Shown piece by piece: positions 1 to 6,691 of a stretch of DNA of 10,394 nt. The stretch spans positions 1 to 10,394 of the forward strand of contig CAMOZD010000016.1 in NCBI GenBank assembly GCA_946630645.1, in the 5' to 3' direction. Below the pieces are notes generated by a model. The model saw nothing but the letters and a program-made list of their open reading frames with translations, searched no databases and had not been told where the DNA came from. Position 1 is the stretch's first letter. Every line of letters begins with the position of its first letter. Origin of the DNA: an uncultured Lachnospiraceae bacterium. Its GTDB lineage: Bacteria; Bacillota; Clostridia; Lachnospirales; Lachnospiraceae. A program made the translations under genes and the position numbers.

Positions 1-272
1 AGATTGGCGATGACCCCGACAGCCAGAGTAAAAGCCCTGGCCCTTTTTCTTTGCCGGAAATGCTCCAGCAGCAGGCCGAAGACCCAGTTCATCAGGATCG
101 AGATAATCATGAGGATCACATAGACCGGTTCTCCCCAGGCATAGAAGAAGAGGCTGGCCAGGAGCAGCAGGAGGTTGGAGGCCTTCACACCGCCGATTCT
201 GATCAGCAATACATTTCCCAGAAATACTATAGGGAGAAAAATCCACAAAAAGATGATTGAACTAAATACCAT
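1..272 (-). CDS. MBOAT family O-acyltransferase (AlgI/DltB-like), N-terminal part
   Basis: Only the first 90 codons lie in the window; the gene runs off the left edge. The reading frame opens at ATG 272..270, with GGAG seven bases upstream. The translation begins MVFSSIIFLW and is almost entirely hydrophobic, with membrane segments at about residues 4-24, 33-47 and 50-68. The block LFFYAWGEP at 41-49, followed by ILMNWVFGLLLE at 59-70, is typical of the start of membrane-bound O-acyltransferases of the AlgI type. These move acyl groups across the membrane onto extracellular polymers such as alginate, peptidoglycan, teichoic acids or other polysaccharides. The catalytic histidine region lies outside the window, so substrate and activity cannot be judged. 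Its position behind a DUF2142 gene and a glycosyltransferase fits modification of a surface polysaccharide (inference). It probably has its own promoter in the 164-bp gap upstream. Confidence 0.85.
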   Translation of the reverse strand, partial: MVFSSIIFLWIFLPIVFLGNVLLIRIGGVKASNLLLLLASLFFYAWGEPVYVILMIISILMNWVFGLLLEHFRQRKRARAFTLAVGVIAN

Positions 273-291
273 TTTTATTCTCCAAACTTAT

Positions 292-320
292 CTTATAATA
301 AAGATTATCAGTTATTCCAA
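292..320 (-). promoter_or_regulatory. Probable sigma-A promoter for the MBOAT gene
   Basis: On the minus strand TTGGAA (320..315) and TATAAG (297..292) are separated by 17 bases. They match the -35 and -10 consensus at 4 of 6 and 5 of 6 positions. The start codon lies about 20 bases beyond the -10 box, giving a very short leader that still contains GGAG. The site suggests the MBOAT gene can be transcribed apart from the DUF2142 gene upstream. The assignment rests on sequence match only. Confidence 0.5.
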
Positions 321-360
321 ATAAATGCCGCAGCCATTTGCCGCCACCCTGCATCAGCTT

Positions 361-395
361 CCGGAAAAACCGGGAGCCTGCCGGCTTACCCGGCA
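361..395 (-). other. Two small inverted repeats behind the DUF2142 gene
   Basis: After the DUF2142 stop codon the minus strand can form TGCCGG-GTAAG-CCGGCA (395..379, 6-bp stem, 5-base loop). Next to it is a weaker stem at 374..359 around a run of five T bases. Neither is followed by a proper T-tract, so they are at best a weak terminator or an RNA 3'-end stabiliser. The rest of the 273-436 gap holds only the promoter listed separately and a 13-bp direct repeat. Confidence 0.3.
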
Positions 396-436
396 TTCCT
401 TTCCCAAGGCCAGGCAAATCTTCCCGTCAACTGTCC

Positions 437-2602
437 CTAAAAGGCCAGGCAAAAGGCTGACATGACCATGAGAATCTCTGTGACCATGGCTGTCATGGCC
501 ACGGGAATCAGCTGCCTGCCGTTGACCCGGACCATGGAATTGGTGGCCGCCAGCAGCATAAGTGGAAATACTACCAGGTAATACCTGCCCTGGGGGCCTA
601 CAATCCTGGTCTCTGTCCTGGCTGTAAACATAATCAGCATGGATAACATGACCAGAGTGATGCACATAAAGGCTATGGCAATATAGAGCAGACGCAGCTT
701 TTTATTGCCCTCAAACCGGTCTCCATCCACATGGACCAGCAGCAAAAGGCAGATCAAAAGCAGAATCGGGTAGACCCGGTTGACCTGGATCTCCCTCCAG
801 GCCAGGTTGCCCCCCAGCAGACCCATGAGCTGGTAGTCTGCCTGGGTCTGGAAAGTATTCCAAAGCAGGTAGATGATCTTCTGAGGCTTTATCAGCAGAC
901 TGGCTACTGTGTAGGTCAGTCCCTTTTCCGCACTGAGATTACCCTCCAGGACCGGTTTGAAGACCGGATAAAACTTGACAGCAAAGAGAAGGGCAAGAAC
1001 CAGCAGGACCGCCAGACCGATCAAGACAAAAACCAGCGGGGATATGGTCCTGCCGCCGGCAGCGTCAGTCTGAAGCCGGTCTGTCTTCCCGGCTTTTCCT
1101 TCCCTGGCCTGTCTTCTAGACTTTCTCCGGTGGCTGGCCGCTCCCTGGCTGTCAGGGTCAGGCCCTCCCGGAACGTTCCCGGAAACCAGCCCCTTATTTC
1201 TCCCCAGGATTACCGGCAGCAAAAGCAGCAGCAAGGGGGTGTAGACCGCACCCTTGGAAAGGGTGATAAAGACACAGAATAATCCCAGCACCAGGCCATA
1301 AGCCCTGGAGATCCCTGCTTTCCCGGCCGCTCTGAGGCAGAGGGCAATAAAAAGAAAAATCATACTGTTCAATATGGCATCATAGGAAGTGGAAGCCGCC
1401 TGCTGCATGCTGATGGGCAGCAGCATAACCAGGGCCAGCATATTTTTCCCATAGGGTATCATAAAAAGGGCAAGACCGGTAGCCAGCAGATAAACCAGCA
1501 GGTTGATCATCCGGCCCAGGGTAAATGTCATCAGGGATGAAAGGCCCAGCAGCCTTCCCAGGGCAATACCCAGGGCAGCCGGCACATAGACGATACGGGG
1601 AACGATCCTTCCGGCGTCCATGGCTACCACCTCAATCAGCCGGGTATCCTCTGGTTTTTCCAGAAAATGCTCTGCCATCTGGTAATAATGGTTGGGTTCA
1701 AGGGTATTGGCCATCATGTCCTGCATCAGGGCGTCGCAGGCCCTTTTGTAGGAATAACCCTCCCTGGCCGGCGACCCGGTCCCCAGGAGCTTGTTGGCCA
1801 TCACATAGGCTGTATCGATATGGGCAGGTTCATCGGGCACCGCATGAACCGGTATGACAAAGGTCATGATGATCCCCAGCACCAGAGCCAGGGGCAGATA
1901 GGCCTGCCAGAGACTTCTCCTGCAGATTACCAGCAGGAAATATGCCAGGCCTGCCAGCACTAGTAAGGCCAGGCAAAGAAGGAAGTAGAGAACCTTCAGG
2001 CTGCTTCCTTTCCCATAGTACATATAATATAAAATGTTTGTCTTATTATCTTTATCCCCGTTAACCGCCTCAACCAGGCCATAGCGCTGGCCGGCAGTAA
2101 AACAAACCTTGTTGAGCTTATGACATCCCTCAGTAATCAGACGGACCCTGAGCCTCATATGGGCCCCTTCCGAATCCTTCAAAGGGTCATCCATGGTCAT
2201 CTTGTAGATTTCTCTCCGGATCTTTTCCGCCGGGAACTCCATCAGGTAACAGGTCTCTTTACTGTCCAGATTTATCAGGGACAGCTCCATGCGGGCATTG
2301 TCATCCACACTGAAAGATTCTGTGTGGAGCTTGAGCCTCCAGAGGTCCGGAACCTCGCAGATAAAATCCTCTTCAAAAACCGGGTTCTGGTCATTGAGCT
2401 CCAGGACAGCATTTTCCTTATTGCGGAAATACATGGTCACCGGAATCCTCTCCTCCAGTTTATCACGGAGATCGGCCTTATACTCAAGCAAAAATACCAG
2501 GACCAGGGCCAGGCCAAGCAGCAAACCCAGACAGCAGCGCTTCATGAAGCCGGAAAAACCGACGCCCTGACCGGCATGTTTCTGACTGTTTTTCTCCATC
2601 AT
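437..2602 (-). CDS. DUF2142 family polytopic membrane protein (721 aa)
   Basis: A large integral membrane protein of the DUF2142 family. Members are often found in polysaccharide and glycopolymer clusters and resemble multi-pass glycosyltransferases, but I know of no settled reaction. Residues 24-40 form the first membrane helix. Residues 41-200 are a soluble, probably extracytoplasmic, domain. Helices resume at about 203-226 and 233-253 and continue to the C-terminus. Family-like signatures are VPDEPAH (255-261), STSYDAILN (404-412) and GPQGRYY (669-675); the last resembles the conserved GRY motif near the end of the family. A polar, Arg/Lys-rich loop at 468-519 interrupts the helices. I chose ATG 2602 because AAAGGA lies seven bases before it; an in-frame TTG 42 bases further upstream lacks such a site. 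The 721-aa length suits the family. It lies 103 bp behind the glycosyltransferase gene, probably in the same transcript, and ends with TAG at 439..437. Confidence 0.85.
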   Translation of the reverse strand: MMEKNSQKHAGQGVGFSGFMKRCCLGLLLGLALVLVFLLEYKADLRDKLEERIPVTMYFRNKENAVLELNDQNPVFEEDFICEVPDLWRLKLHTESFSVDDNARMELSLINLDSKETCYLMEFPAEKIRREIYKMTMDDPLKDSEGAHMRLRVRLITEGCHKLNKVCFTAGQRYGLVEAVNGDKDNKTNILYYMYYGKGSSLKVLYFLLCLALLVLAGLAYFLLVICRRSLWQAYLPLALVLGIIMTFVIPVHAVPDEPAHIDTAYVMANKLLGTGSPAREGYSYKRACDALMQDMMANTLEPNHYYQMAEHFLEKPEDTRLIEVVAMDAGRIVPRIVYVPAALGIALGRLLGLSSLMTFTLGRMINLLVYLLATGLALFMIPYGKNMLALVMLLPISMQQAASTSYDAILNSMIFLFIALCLRAAGKAGISRAYGLVLGLFCVFITLSKGAVYTPLLLLLLPVILGRNKGLVSGNVPGGPDPDSQGAASHRRKSRRQAREGKAGKTDRLQTDAAGGRTISPLVFVLIGLAVLLVLALLFAVKFYPVFKPVLEGNLSAEKGLTYTVASLLIKPQKIIYLLWNTFQTQADYQLMGLLGGNLAWREIQVNRVYPILLLICLLLLVHVDGDRFEGNKKLRLLYIAIAFMCITLVMLSMLIMFTARTETRIVGPQGRYYLVVFPLMLLAATNSMVRVNGRQLIPVAMTAMVTEILMVMSAFCLAF

Positions 2603-2651
2603 ATATAAATCCTTTCCGGGATAAATCAGCCAGGCTGACCCCAAGGCAGGC

Positions 2652-2672
2652 CAGGAAGGCTTACGCTTCCTG
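2652..2672 (-). other. Intergenic hairpin between glycosyltransferase and DUF2142 genes
   Basis: CAGGAAG (2652-2658) and CTTCCTG (2666-2672) are exact inverted repeats around a 7-base loop in the 103-bp gap. No T-run follows on the minus strand, so it does not look like an intrinsic terminator. It could be an mRNA-stabilising or processing element. An alternative pairing CCAGGA (2651-2656) with TCCTGG (2675-2680) overlaps it, so two folds compete. Confidence 0.35.
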
Positions 2673-2705
2673 AATCCTGGGCTATAAGTTTCTTAATATC
2701 TCATC

Positions 2706-4052
2706 TCAACTGGGAAGGACAGCCTGGGCCAGGGAGGAAAAGACCTGTCGTCCGGTCTTCCTGTGGGGCACATCCTTGTAAATGCCTGCCGGGTCTATGA
2801 GCAGGTCTGTCTCCATATCATCGGCGGCAAGGCTTTCATATTCCTCATAGGTCCTGAATTCAGCTTTCCAGACCGGATCCATCTTTTTCTCCAGAACTTC
2901 CCTCTCCTGCCGGGAGGGGGCTGTCCCAGAGAGCAGGGTCACCAGGAAGGGCTGGTCCGTGTAAACATGGCGGCCCTTTTTCTTATCTTCTGCCAGTCTG
3001 GCAGCAAGATAGTCCTGCCAGCGGGCCCGGAAGATCTTAAAATTCCTGAGCCTGCGCTGGTATACCTCTTCCTTGTTATCCTGTTGCTGGGTCCCGAATT
3101 CATAATGGAAAAGAATGCAGTGGGGACAGTATATATTCCTGAAACCGGCCTCGTCCAGCTTGAGACAGAGGTCCACATCCTCATAGCCATAAATATACTG
3201 CTGGTCAAAGCCTCCCACCTGATGGAACTTGTCTGCCTCCACCAGCAGGGTGGCGGCGGTCACTGCCGCCAGATGCTCATCGGCGGCCAGGTGGTCCCTG
3301 TCCGGCTCACAATTCCTCCTGTTGTAGGGCTGGATAAAATACTGGTCTTCCCTGACCACTTCTTTAAAAATGACTCCTGCATGCTGGATGGCAAAGGACC
3401 TTTTGGCCTTTTTCAGGTTCCGGGGAATGTCCGGATAAAAGAGTCTGGCTCCTACTGCCCCGGCCCTGTCATGTTTCTGGCAGGCATGAATCAGTTCATC
3501 CAGCCAGCCATCGGTCAGCTCAATGTCATTATTAAGGAAAAGATAGTAGTCCCCTTTAGCCTGGGCAACTCCTATATTATTGGCCTCGGAAAAAGACTTA
3601 TTCTCCCCGTTCTCAATGATCCTGATGGCAAACCTGTCGCCAAATTCTTTCATATAAGCGACAGAACCATCTGTTGATCCATTATCAACAAAAATAATCT
3701 CAAAGTTACTGTAAAAGGTCTTATCCACAAAAGACTTCATGAGAACCTTCAGATTAGCGAGCCCATCCCTGCTGACGATGATGATGGACACCAGAGGATG
3801 ACCCTTGATAAAGCTGCCGGAGGTCCCGGCCTTGTCCCGGTCCACCTGCCTCCATTCATTCTGGAAGAGACTGAATTCCGCGTGGGTCCGCTGCATTTCG
3901 ATCTGGCTCTCTGTCAGCCTGCTCTTCAGCTCCTTTACCTTCTTTTTGTTTTTGTCATTCTCCGCTTCCACATTTATCATCTCGTGCTTGTGGCCGCCGG
4001 AAAAGGCATCTTTGAAAATACTCCTGGCAAAGGAGAATACTTTATTATTCAT
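2706..4052 (-). CDS. Family 2 glycosyltransferase with N-terminal coiled coil (448 aa)
   Basis: A GT-A fold glycosyltransferase of the rhamnosyltransferase / COG1216 type, which transfers a sugar from a nucleotide-sugar donor during surface polysaccharide or glycan assembly. Visible motifs in order are VSIIIVSRDG (88-97, first beta strand), VDNGSTDGS (122-130, nucleotide binding), LNNDIEL (173-179, the DxD-equivalent metal site), AVTAATLLV (263-271), and GGFDQQYIYGYEDVDLCL (280-297), whose E291-D292 pair supplies the probable catalytic base. HYEFG at 316-320 follows. Residues 25-72 are charged and heptad-like, probably a short coiled coil. The last 100 residues or so are an extra charged region after the catalytic domain. 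No membrane helix or signal peptide is seen, so it should act at the cytoplasmic face. The start at 4052 is supported by AGGAG eight bases upstream. It begins 53 bp after the kinase gene. Donor and acceptor cannot be deduced. Confidence 0.88.
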   Translation of the reverse strand: MNNKVFSFARSIFKDAFSGGHKHEMINVEAENDKNKKKVKELKSRLTESQIEMQRTHAEFSLFQNEWRQVDRDKAGTSGSFIKGHPLVSIIIVSRDGLANLKVLMKSFVDKTFYSNFEIIFVDNGSTDGSVAYMKEFGDRFAIRIIENGENKSFSEANNIGVAQAKGDYYLFLNNDIELTDGWLDELIHACQKHDRAGAVGARLFYPDIPRNLKKAKRSFAIQHAGVIFKEVVREDQYFIQPYNRRNCEPDRDHLAADEHLAAVTAATLLVEADKFHQVGGFDQQYIYGYEDVDLCLKLDEAGFRNIYCPHCILFHYEFGTQQQDNKEEVYQRRLRNFKIFRARWQDYLAARLAEDKKKGRHVYTDQPFLVTLLSGTAPSRQEREVLEKKMDPVWKAEFRTYEEYESLAADDMETDLLIDPAGIYKDVPHRKTGRQVFSSLAQAVLPS

Positions 4053-4105
4053 GGGGACACTCCTCTGTTCTTATCCTGTCTAGCTGATAATTACAAATAC
4101 TCAAT

Positions 4106-4603
4106 TTAACAATTTAACAGTTTAAGAAGCAATTGTAAAGTCTCTTCGATACTTTTTTCATTTTCTTCCACGATTATATCGGCATATTTTTCATAAAGAG
4201 GGCATCTTTCCCGGTAAATGTCAAGGAGGGTCTGGCCTTCTTTCAGGACTACACCCCTTCCGTGGAGGTCATTAAGTCTCTTCTCCAGCAGGTCGTAGCT
4301 ACATTTTAAGTAGACTATGGTCCCGGTCTTTTTATAGTGGTCCATGGCCTCCCGGCCATAGACGGCGCTGCCTCCTGTGGCAATAACGGTCCTGTCGGTC
4401 TTGATAGAAAGGTTAGCCTGGTTTTCTATGTCCAGGAAACCCTCAACACCATGGCGGACCAGAATCTCCTTCAGCAGACAGTCCTCCCGCTGCTGGATGA
4501 CCAGGTCCGCGTCTAGAAACTGGTAGCCGATCTCCTTGGCCAGGATGACTCCTATGGTGCTCTTGCCCACCGCCGGCATACCAATCAGGATAATATTATT
4601 CAT
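4106..4603 (-). CDS. aroK: Shikimate kinase family protein (165 aa)
   Basis: A small P-loop kinase of the shikimate kinase family (ATP + shikimate to shikimate 3-phosphate in chorismate synthesis), at the usual length. Residues 8-16, GMPAVGKST, are the Walker A loop. D31 and D33 form the DxD at the magnesium and shikimate site. ATGGSAVYG (75-83) is the Walker B-proximal motif, R116 sits in the lid (LHGRG), and RERCPLY (131-137) carries the C-terminal arginine. Two substrate-site positions are unusual. The arginine expected in the FR..E motif is L57 (FLDIE, 56-60), and the normal GGG reads GGS. The fold assignment is firm, but shikimate as substrate is less so. I chose ATG 4603 because AAGGAGA sits nine bases before it; an in-frame ATG at 4627 precedes that site and lacks one of its own. 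No other aromatic amino acid gene is nearby. The 53-bp gap to the glycosyltransferase gene suggests cotranscription. Confidence 0.75.
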   Translation of the reverse strand: MNNIILIGMPAVGKSTIGVILAKEIGYQFLDADLVIQQREDCLLKEILVRHGVEGFLDIENQANLSIKTDRTVIATGGSAVYGREAMDHYKKTGTIVYLKCSYDLLEKRLNDLHGRGVVLKEGQTLLDIYRERCPLYEKYADIIVEENEKSIEETLQLLLKLLNC

Positions 4604-4716
4604 AGACTTCTGTCTCCTTTTGTCCATAATGATATTTTTTTTTGAATTTCAGAACTATTTTGCTTTTAACTTTTACCAGGTGACCAATTCTTTTTCCTAG
4701 GAGAAACAAAAATACA

Positions 4717-4751
4717 TTGTAACACCGGGTAAAAAAAGCTATAATTATAAT
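4717..4751 (+). promoter_or_regulatory. Near-consensus sigma-A promoter for the plus-strand membrane protein gene
   Basis: TTGTAA (4717-4722) and TATAAT (4740-4745) are spaced by exactly 17 bases, and a second TATAAT follows at 4746-4751. Transcription would begin near 4752-4758, leaving an untranslated leader of roughly 65 bases before ATG 4822. The 218-bp region 4604-4821 separates divergent genes. I could not find an equally good promoter for the kinase gene in it; that strand has only A/T-rich, weak candidates. Confidence 0.65.
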
Positions 4752-4821
4752 GATTATATGATAAATACCGGTAATAATTCCATGTCTTTTGGATAAATCT
4801 ACAATAGAAAGGGAATCTTAT

Positions 4822-5580
4822 ATGTTTGAAATGTTTCTAACCTTCGTGGTTGCCATCGGAGCCGCCATATATGGTCTTTCCCAGACTGTATTCATGGAGG
4901 GGCCCCACCAGGTCTTCTACCGGGTGACTGCCATCATAATCATACTGATTATCATCCTCTTTTATTATATCCGGCGGTCTATCAGAAAAAGGCATCTGCG
5001 CAAGCTGAATGTGAATTTCGAAGACTACATCTACTATGACAAGTTCACATCGCCCCTCTACCAGATCGGCTATTTTATCAGCTATTTTTTCCAGAACCTG
5101 CTTTTTGACTATACCTACATGAGGAGAAATTTCAATTTCTGTAAGGGTCTCGACACCTATGATGCCGGCGTCAGCGAGTACTACATCAAGTTCCGTAATA
5201 CCTGGTACAACTATTTAAGACTGCTGCTGGTCCGTCACCGGGTTTCCATCCACAAGCTCAAGTCTTTCGCCTGCGCCATGGAAAATGAACTTATCTTCTC
5301 CGCCATGGAAGACGAAGGGCAGAAGGCCCTCTACAAGGCCTTTTCCGACCAGGTGGAAGCCTATATGGCTGAGAACCATTATATGAATAAGACCATCATC
5401 CAGCGTTTTGACCACTGCTTCGACATCGACCGCTACTACCGCAACAACCTGGCTACCCGCTGGCATATGCTGGAGTATGTGGAAAAGAAAGAGCCTCTCA
5501 TCCAGGAGCTGGTACAGCGGCAGGACCTCCGCGGCCGCCGCGACGTCAACGACTTCAAGAAAATGAAGATGAAATTGTAG
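4822..5580 (+). CDS. Unrecognised small membrane protein with cytoplasmic helical domain (252 aa)
   Basis: I do not recognise this protein. It has two hydrophobic helices near the N-terminus (about residues 2-24 and 34-50). A basic stretch RRSIRKRHLRK (51-61) then indicates that the remaining 190 residues or so are cytoplasmic. That part is rich in Tyr, Phe, Arg and Lys, is probably helical, and ends in a basic tail (FKKMKMKL, 245-252). There is no signal-peptide cleavage site, catalytic motif or known repeat that I can see. ATG 4822 is preferred because AAAGGGA lies about seven bases upstream; the frame is open back to a TTG at 4789, but that codon has no ribosome binding site. It is the only plus-strand gene in the window. 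It has its own strong promoter, lies divergent from the kinase gene and converges on rlmB, so it is a monocistronic unit. Coding is supported by normal codon use and a matching promoter, start and terminator. Confidence 0.8.
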   Translation: MFEMFLTFVVAIGAAIYGLSQTVFMEGPHQVFYRVTAIIIILIIILFYYIRRSIRKRHLRKLNVNFEDYIYYDKFTSPLYQIGYFISYFFQNLLFDYTYMRRNFNFCKGLDTYDAGVSEYYIKFRNTWYNYLRLLLVRHRVSIHKLKSFACAMENELIFSAMEDEGQKALYKAFSDQVEAYMAENHYMNKTIIQRFDHCFDIDRYYRNNLATRWHMLEYVEKKEPLIQELVQRQDLRGRRDVNDFKKMKMKL

Positions 5581-5632
5581 TCCGGGCGCTGAAGACCTGG
5601 CAGAATTCTTTAATACAGACATGAAAGAAAAA

Positions 5633-5668
5633 GACCGGGAGGAAGTACTGATCTGCTTCCTTCCGGTC
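5633..5668. terminator. Bidirectional intrinsic terminator between the convergent genes
   Basis: Positions 5633-5645 (GACCGGGAGGAAG) pair with 5656-5668 (CTTCCTTCCGGTC) around a 10-base loop. In plus-strand RNA this is an unbroken 13-bp stem with one G-U pair, followed by a moderately U-rich tail (CTTATTTATTTA). In minus-strand RNA the same position becomes an A-C mismatch, but the stem is followed by TTTTTCTTT, a better U-tract. It would end both the plus-strand membrane protein transcript and the rlmB transcript. The remaining bases of the 132-bp gap show nothing else. Confidence 0.8.
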
Positions 5669-5712
5669 CTTATTTATTTAATAATTTAAGCCGTTCAATG
5701 ATTCTTTTACCC

Positions 5713-6465
5713 TTAAGCCTTATCTGCTTCCATTCTCTGTCTGACGATCTCGAAGGCCAGAACTCCGGCAGCCACTGAAGCGTTCAGGGAGTCGATGTCC
5801 CCCTTCATGGGAATCGCTGCCCGGTAATCACACTTCTCCCTGACAAGCCGGCTGACCCCGCTGCCCTCACTGCCTATAACCAGGCCGATGGGGCCGGTCA
5901 GGTTCTGCCGGTACATAAGCTGACCATCCATCTGGCCGCATACAAACCACATCCCCCTCTCCTTGAGCTCATCGATGGTTCTGGAAAGGTTGGTCACCCT
6001 TGCCACCGGTGTATAGGCCAGAGCCCCGGCTGATACTTTGGCCACGGTTCCTGTCAGGCCTACAGCCCGCCTTTTGGGTATGATCACCCCGTGGGCACCG
6101 GCAAGATTAGCCGTACGGATAATGGCTCCCAGATTATGAGGGTCTTCAATCTCATCACAGAGGATAAAAAAGGGATCTTCCCCCTTCTCCTCCGCCTTTT
6201 CAAAAAGGTCCTCAATCCGGGCATAGGCGAAGGCCGCCGCTATGGCTACCACGCCCTGGTGCTTCTCTCTCCCTGACAGGGAGTCCAGCTTTTCCCTGGA
6301 AACATACCTGACCTGGGTCTCCTGCTTTCTGGCCTCCCGCAGGATGGACTTCACCGGTCCGTCCTGGCAGCCGTCTAGCACAAATAATTTATCAATGGTT
6401 TTCCCTGCCCGGAAGGCCTCAAGAACAGCATTTCTTCCTATCAGGGTACACTCTTCATAAGACAT
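5713..6465 (-). CDS. rlmB: 23S rRNA (guanosine-2'-O-)-methyltransferase RlmB
   Basis: A SpoU/TrmH-family (SPOUT, trefoil-knot) methyltransferase that uses S-adenosylmethionine to methylate the 2'-O of a guanosine in 23S rRNA (G2251 in E. coli numbering for RlmB). Residues 5-78 form the substrate-binding N-terminal domain, including LIGRNAVLEAF and KHQGVVA. The three knot motifs are present: DEIEDPHNLGAIIRTA (104-119, with N111 and catalytic R117), IGSEGSGVSRL (197-207), and IPMKGDIDSLNASVAAG (218-234, with the SLNxS signature). The length of 250 aa is normal. ATG 6465 is preceded by AAGAGAGAG about seven bases upstream, a fair but not ideal ribosome binding site. It is the last gene of the cysS-mrnC-rlmB group, an arrangement common in Bacillota. 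An exact target nucleotide, and RlmB versus a close paralogue such as TrmH or YacO-type, is inferred from family and context. Confidence 0.9.
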   Translation of the reverse strand: MSYEECTLIGRNAVLEAFRAGKTIDKLFVLDGCQDGPVKSILREARKQETQVRYVSREKLDSLSGREKHQGVVAIAAAFAYARIEDLFEKAEEKGEDPFFILCDEIEDPHNLGAIIRTANLAGAHGVIIPKRRAVGLTGTVAKVSAGALAYTPVARVTNLSRTIDELKERGMWFVCGQMDGQLMYRQNLTGPIGLVIGSEGSGVSRLVREKCDYRAAIPMKGDIDSLNASVAAGVLAFEIVRQRMEADKA

Positions 6466-6562
6466 GGTTAACTCTCTCTTTCCCTATCCTGGTCTTCATT
6501 CATCCCCGGGGCTGGAATCGCCCATCTCAGTGACAGGACCAACGTCATCTATGGCTGCCGGA

Positions 6563-6691
6563 CCAGGTTTATTTCATCGACGATTACGCTTTCTTTCTGC
6601 TGAAACCAGATTTATTCCACCAGCAGTCACGCTTACTTTCTGCTGAAACCAGATTTATTCCACCAGCAGTCACGCTTACTTCCTGCCGGAC
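6563..6691. repeat. Three 43-bp tandem repeats at the mrnC 3' end
   Basis: Units run 6563-6605, 6606-6648 and 6649-6691. Units 2 and 3 are identical over their first 33 bases; unit 1 differs from unit 2 at nine of 43 positions. The mrnC stop codon (6678..6676) and its last five codons lie inside unit 3, so the array looks like duplication of the gene end into the gap. The period is not a multiple of three and each unit has TAA in the mrnC frame or a shifted frame, so the array is non-coding. CAGCAG (6621-6626) and CTGCTG (6640-6645) form a 6-bp hairpin across unit 2. The rest of the 210-bp mrnC-rlmB gap (6466-6562) shows no feature apart from the rlmB ribosome binding site. Confidence 0.9.

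Noticed and set aside
51..260. Plus-strand 69-codon frame at the left edge
   Set aside because: It is antisense to the MBOAT N-terminus, whose minus-strand translation gives a convincing membrane protein with family motifs.
2603..2644. TTG start extending the DUF2142 protein by 14 residues
   Set aside because: ATG 2602 has AAAGGA at seven bases; the TTG has no comparable site and would place the real ribosome binding site within coding sequence.
2763..3677. Open frame of 304 codons on the plus strand antisense to the glycosyltransferase gene
   Set aside because: It is a shadow of a clear family 2 glycosyltransferase with an intact frame; its translation shows no domain and no start signal.
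4604..4627. Upstream in-frame ATG adding eight residues to the kinase
   Set aside because: The added codons span the AAGGAGA ribosome binding site, and the family's conserved N-terminus begins at the downstream ATG.
6563..6691. Possible CRISPR array from repeated units behind mrnC
   Set aside because: The units are directly adjacent with no spacers, there are only three, one is diverged, and no cas gene is present. It is a plain tandem repeat.
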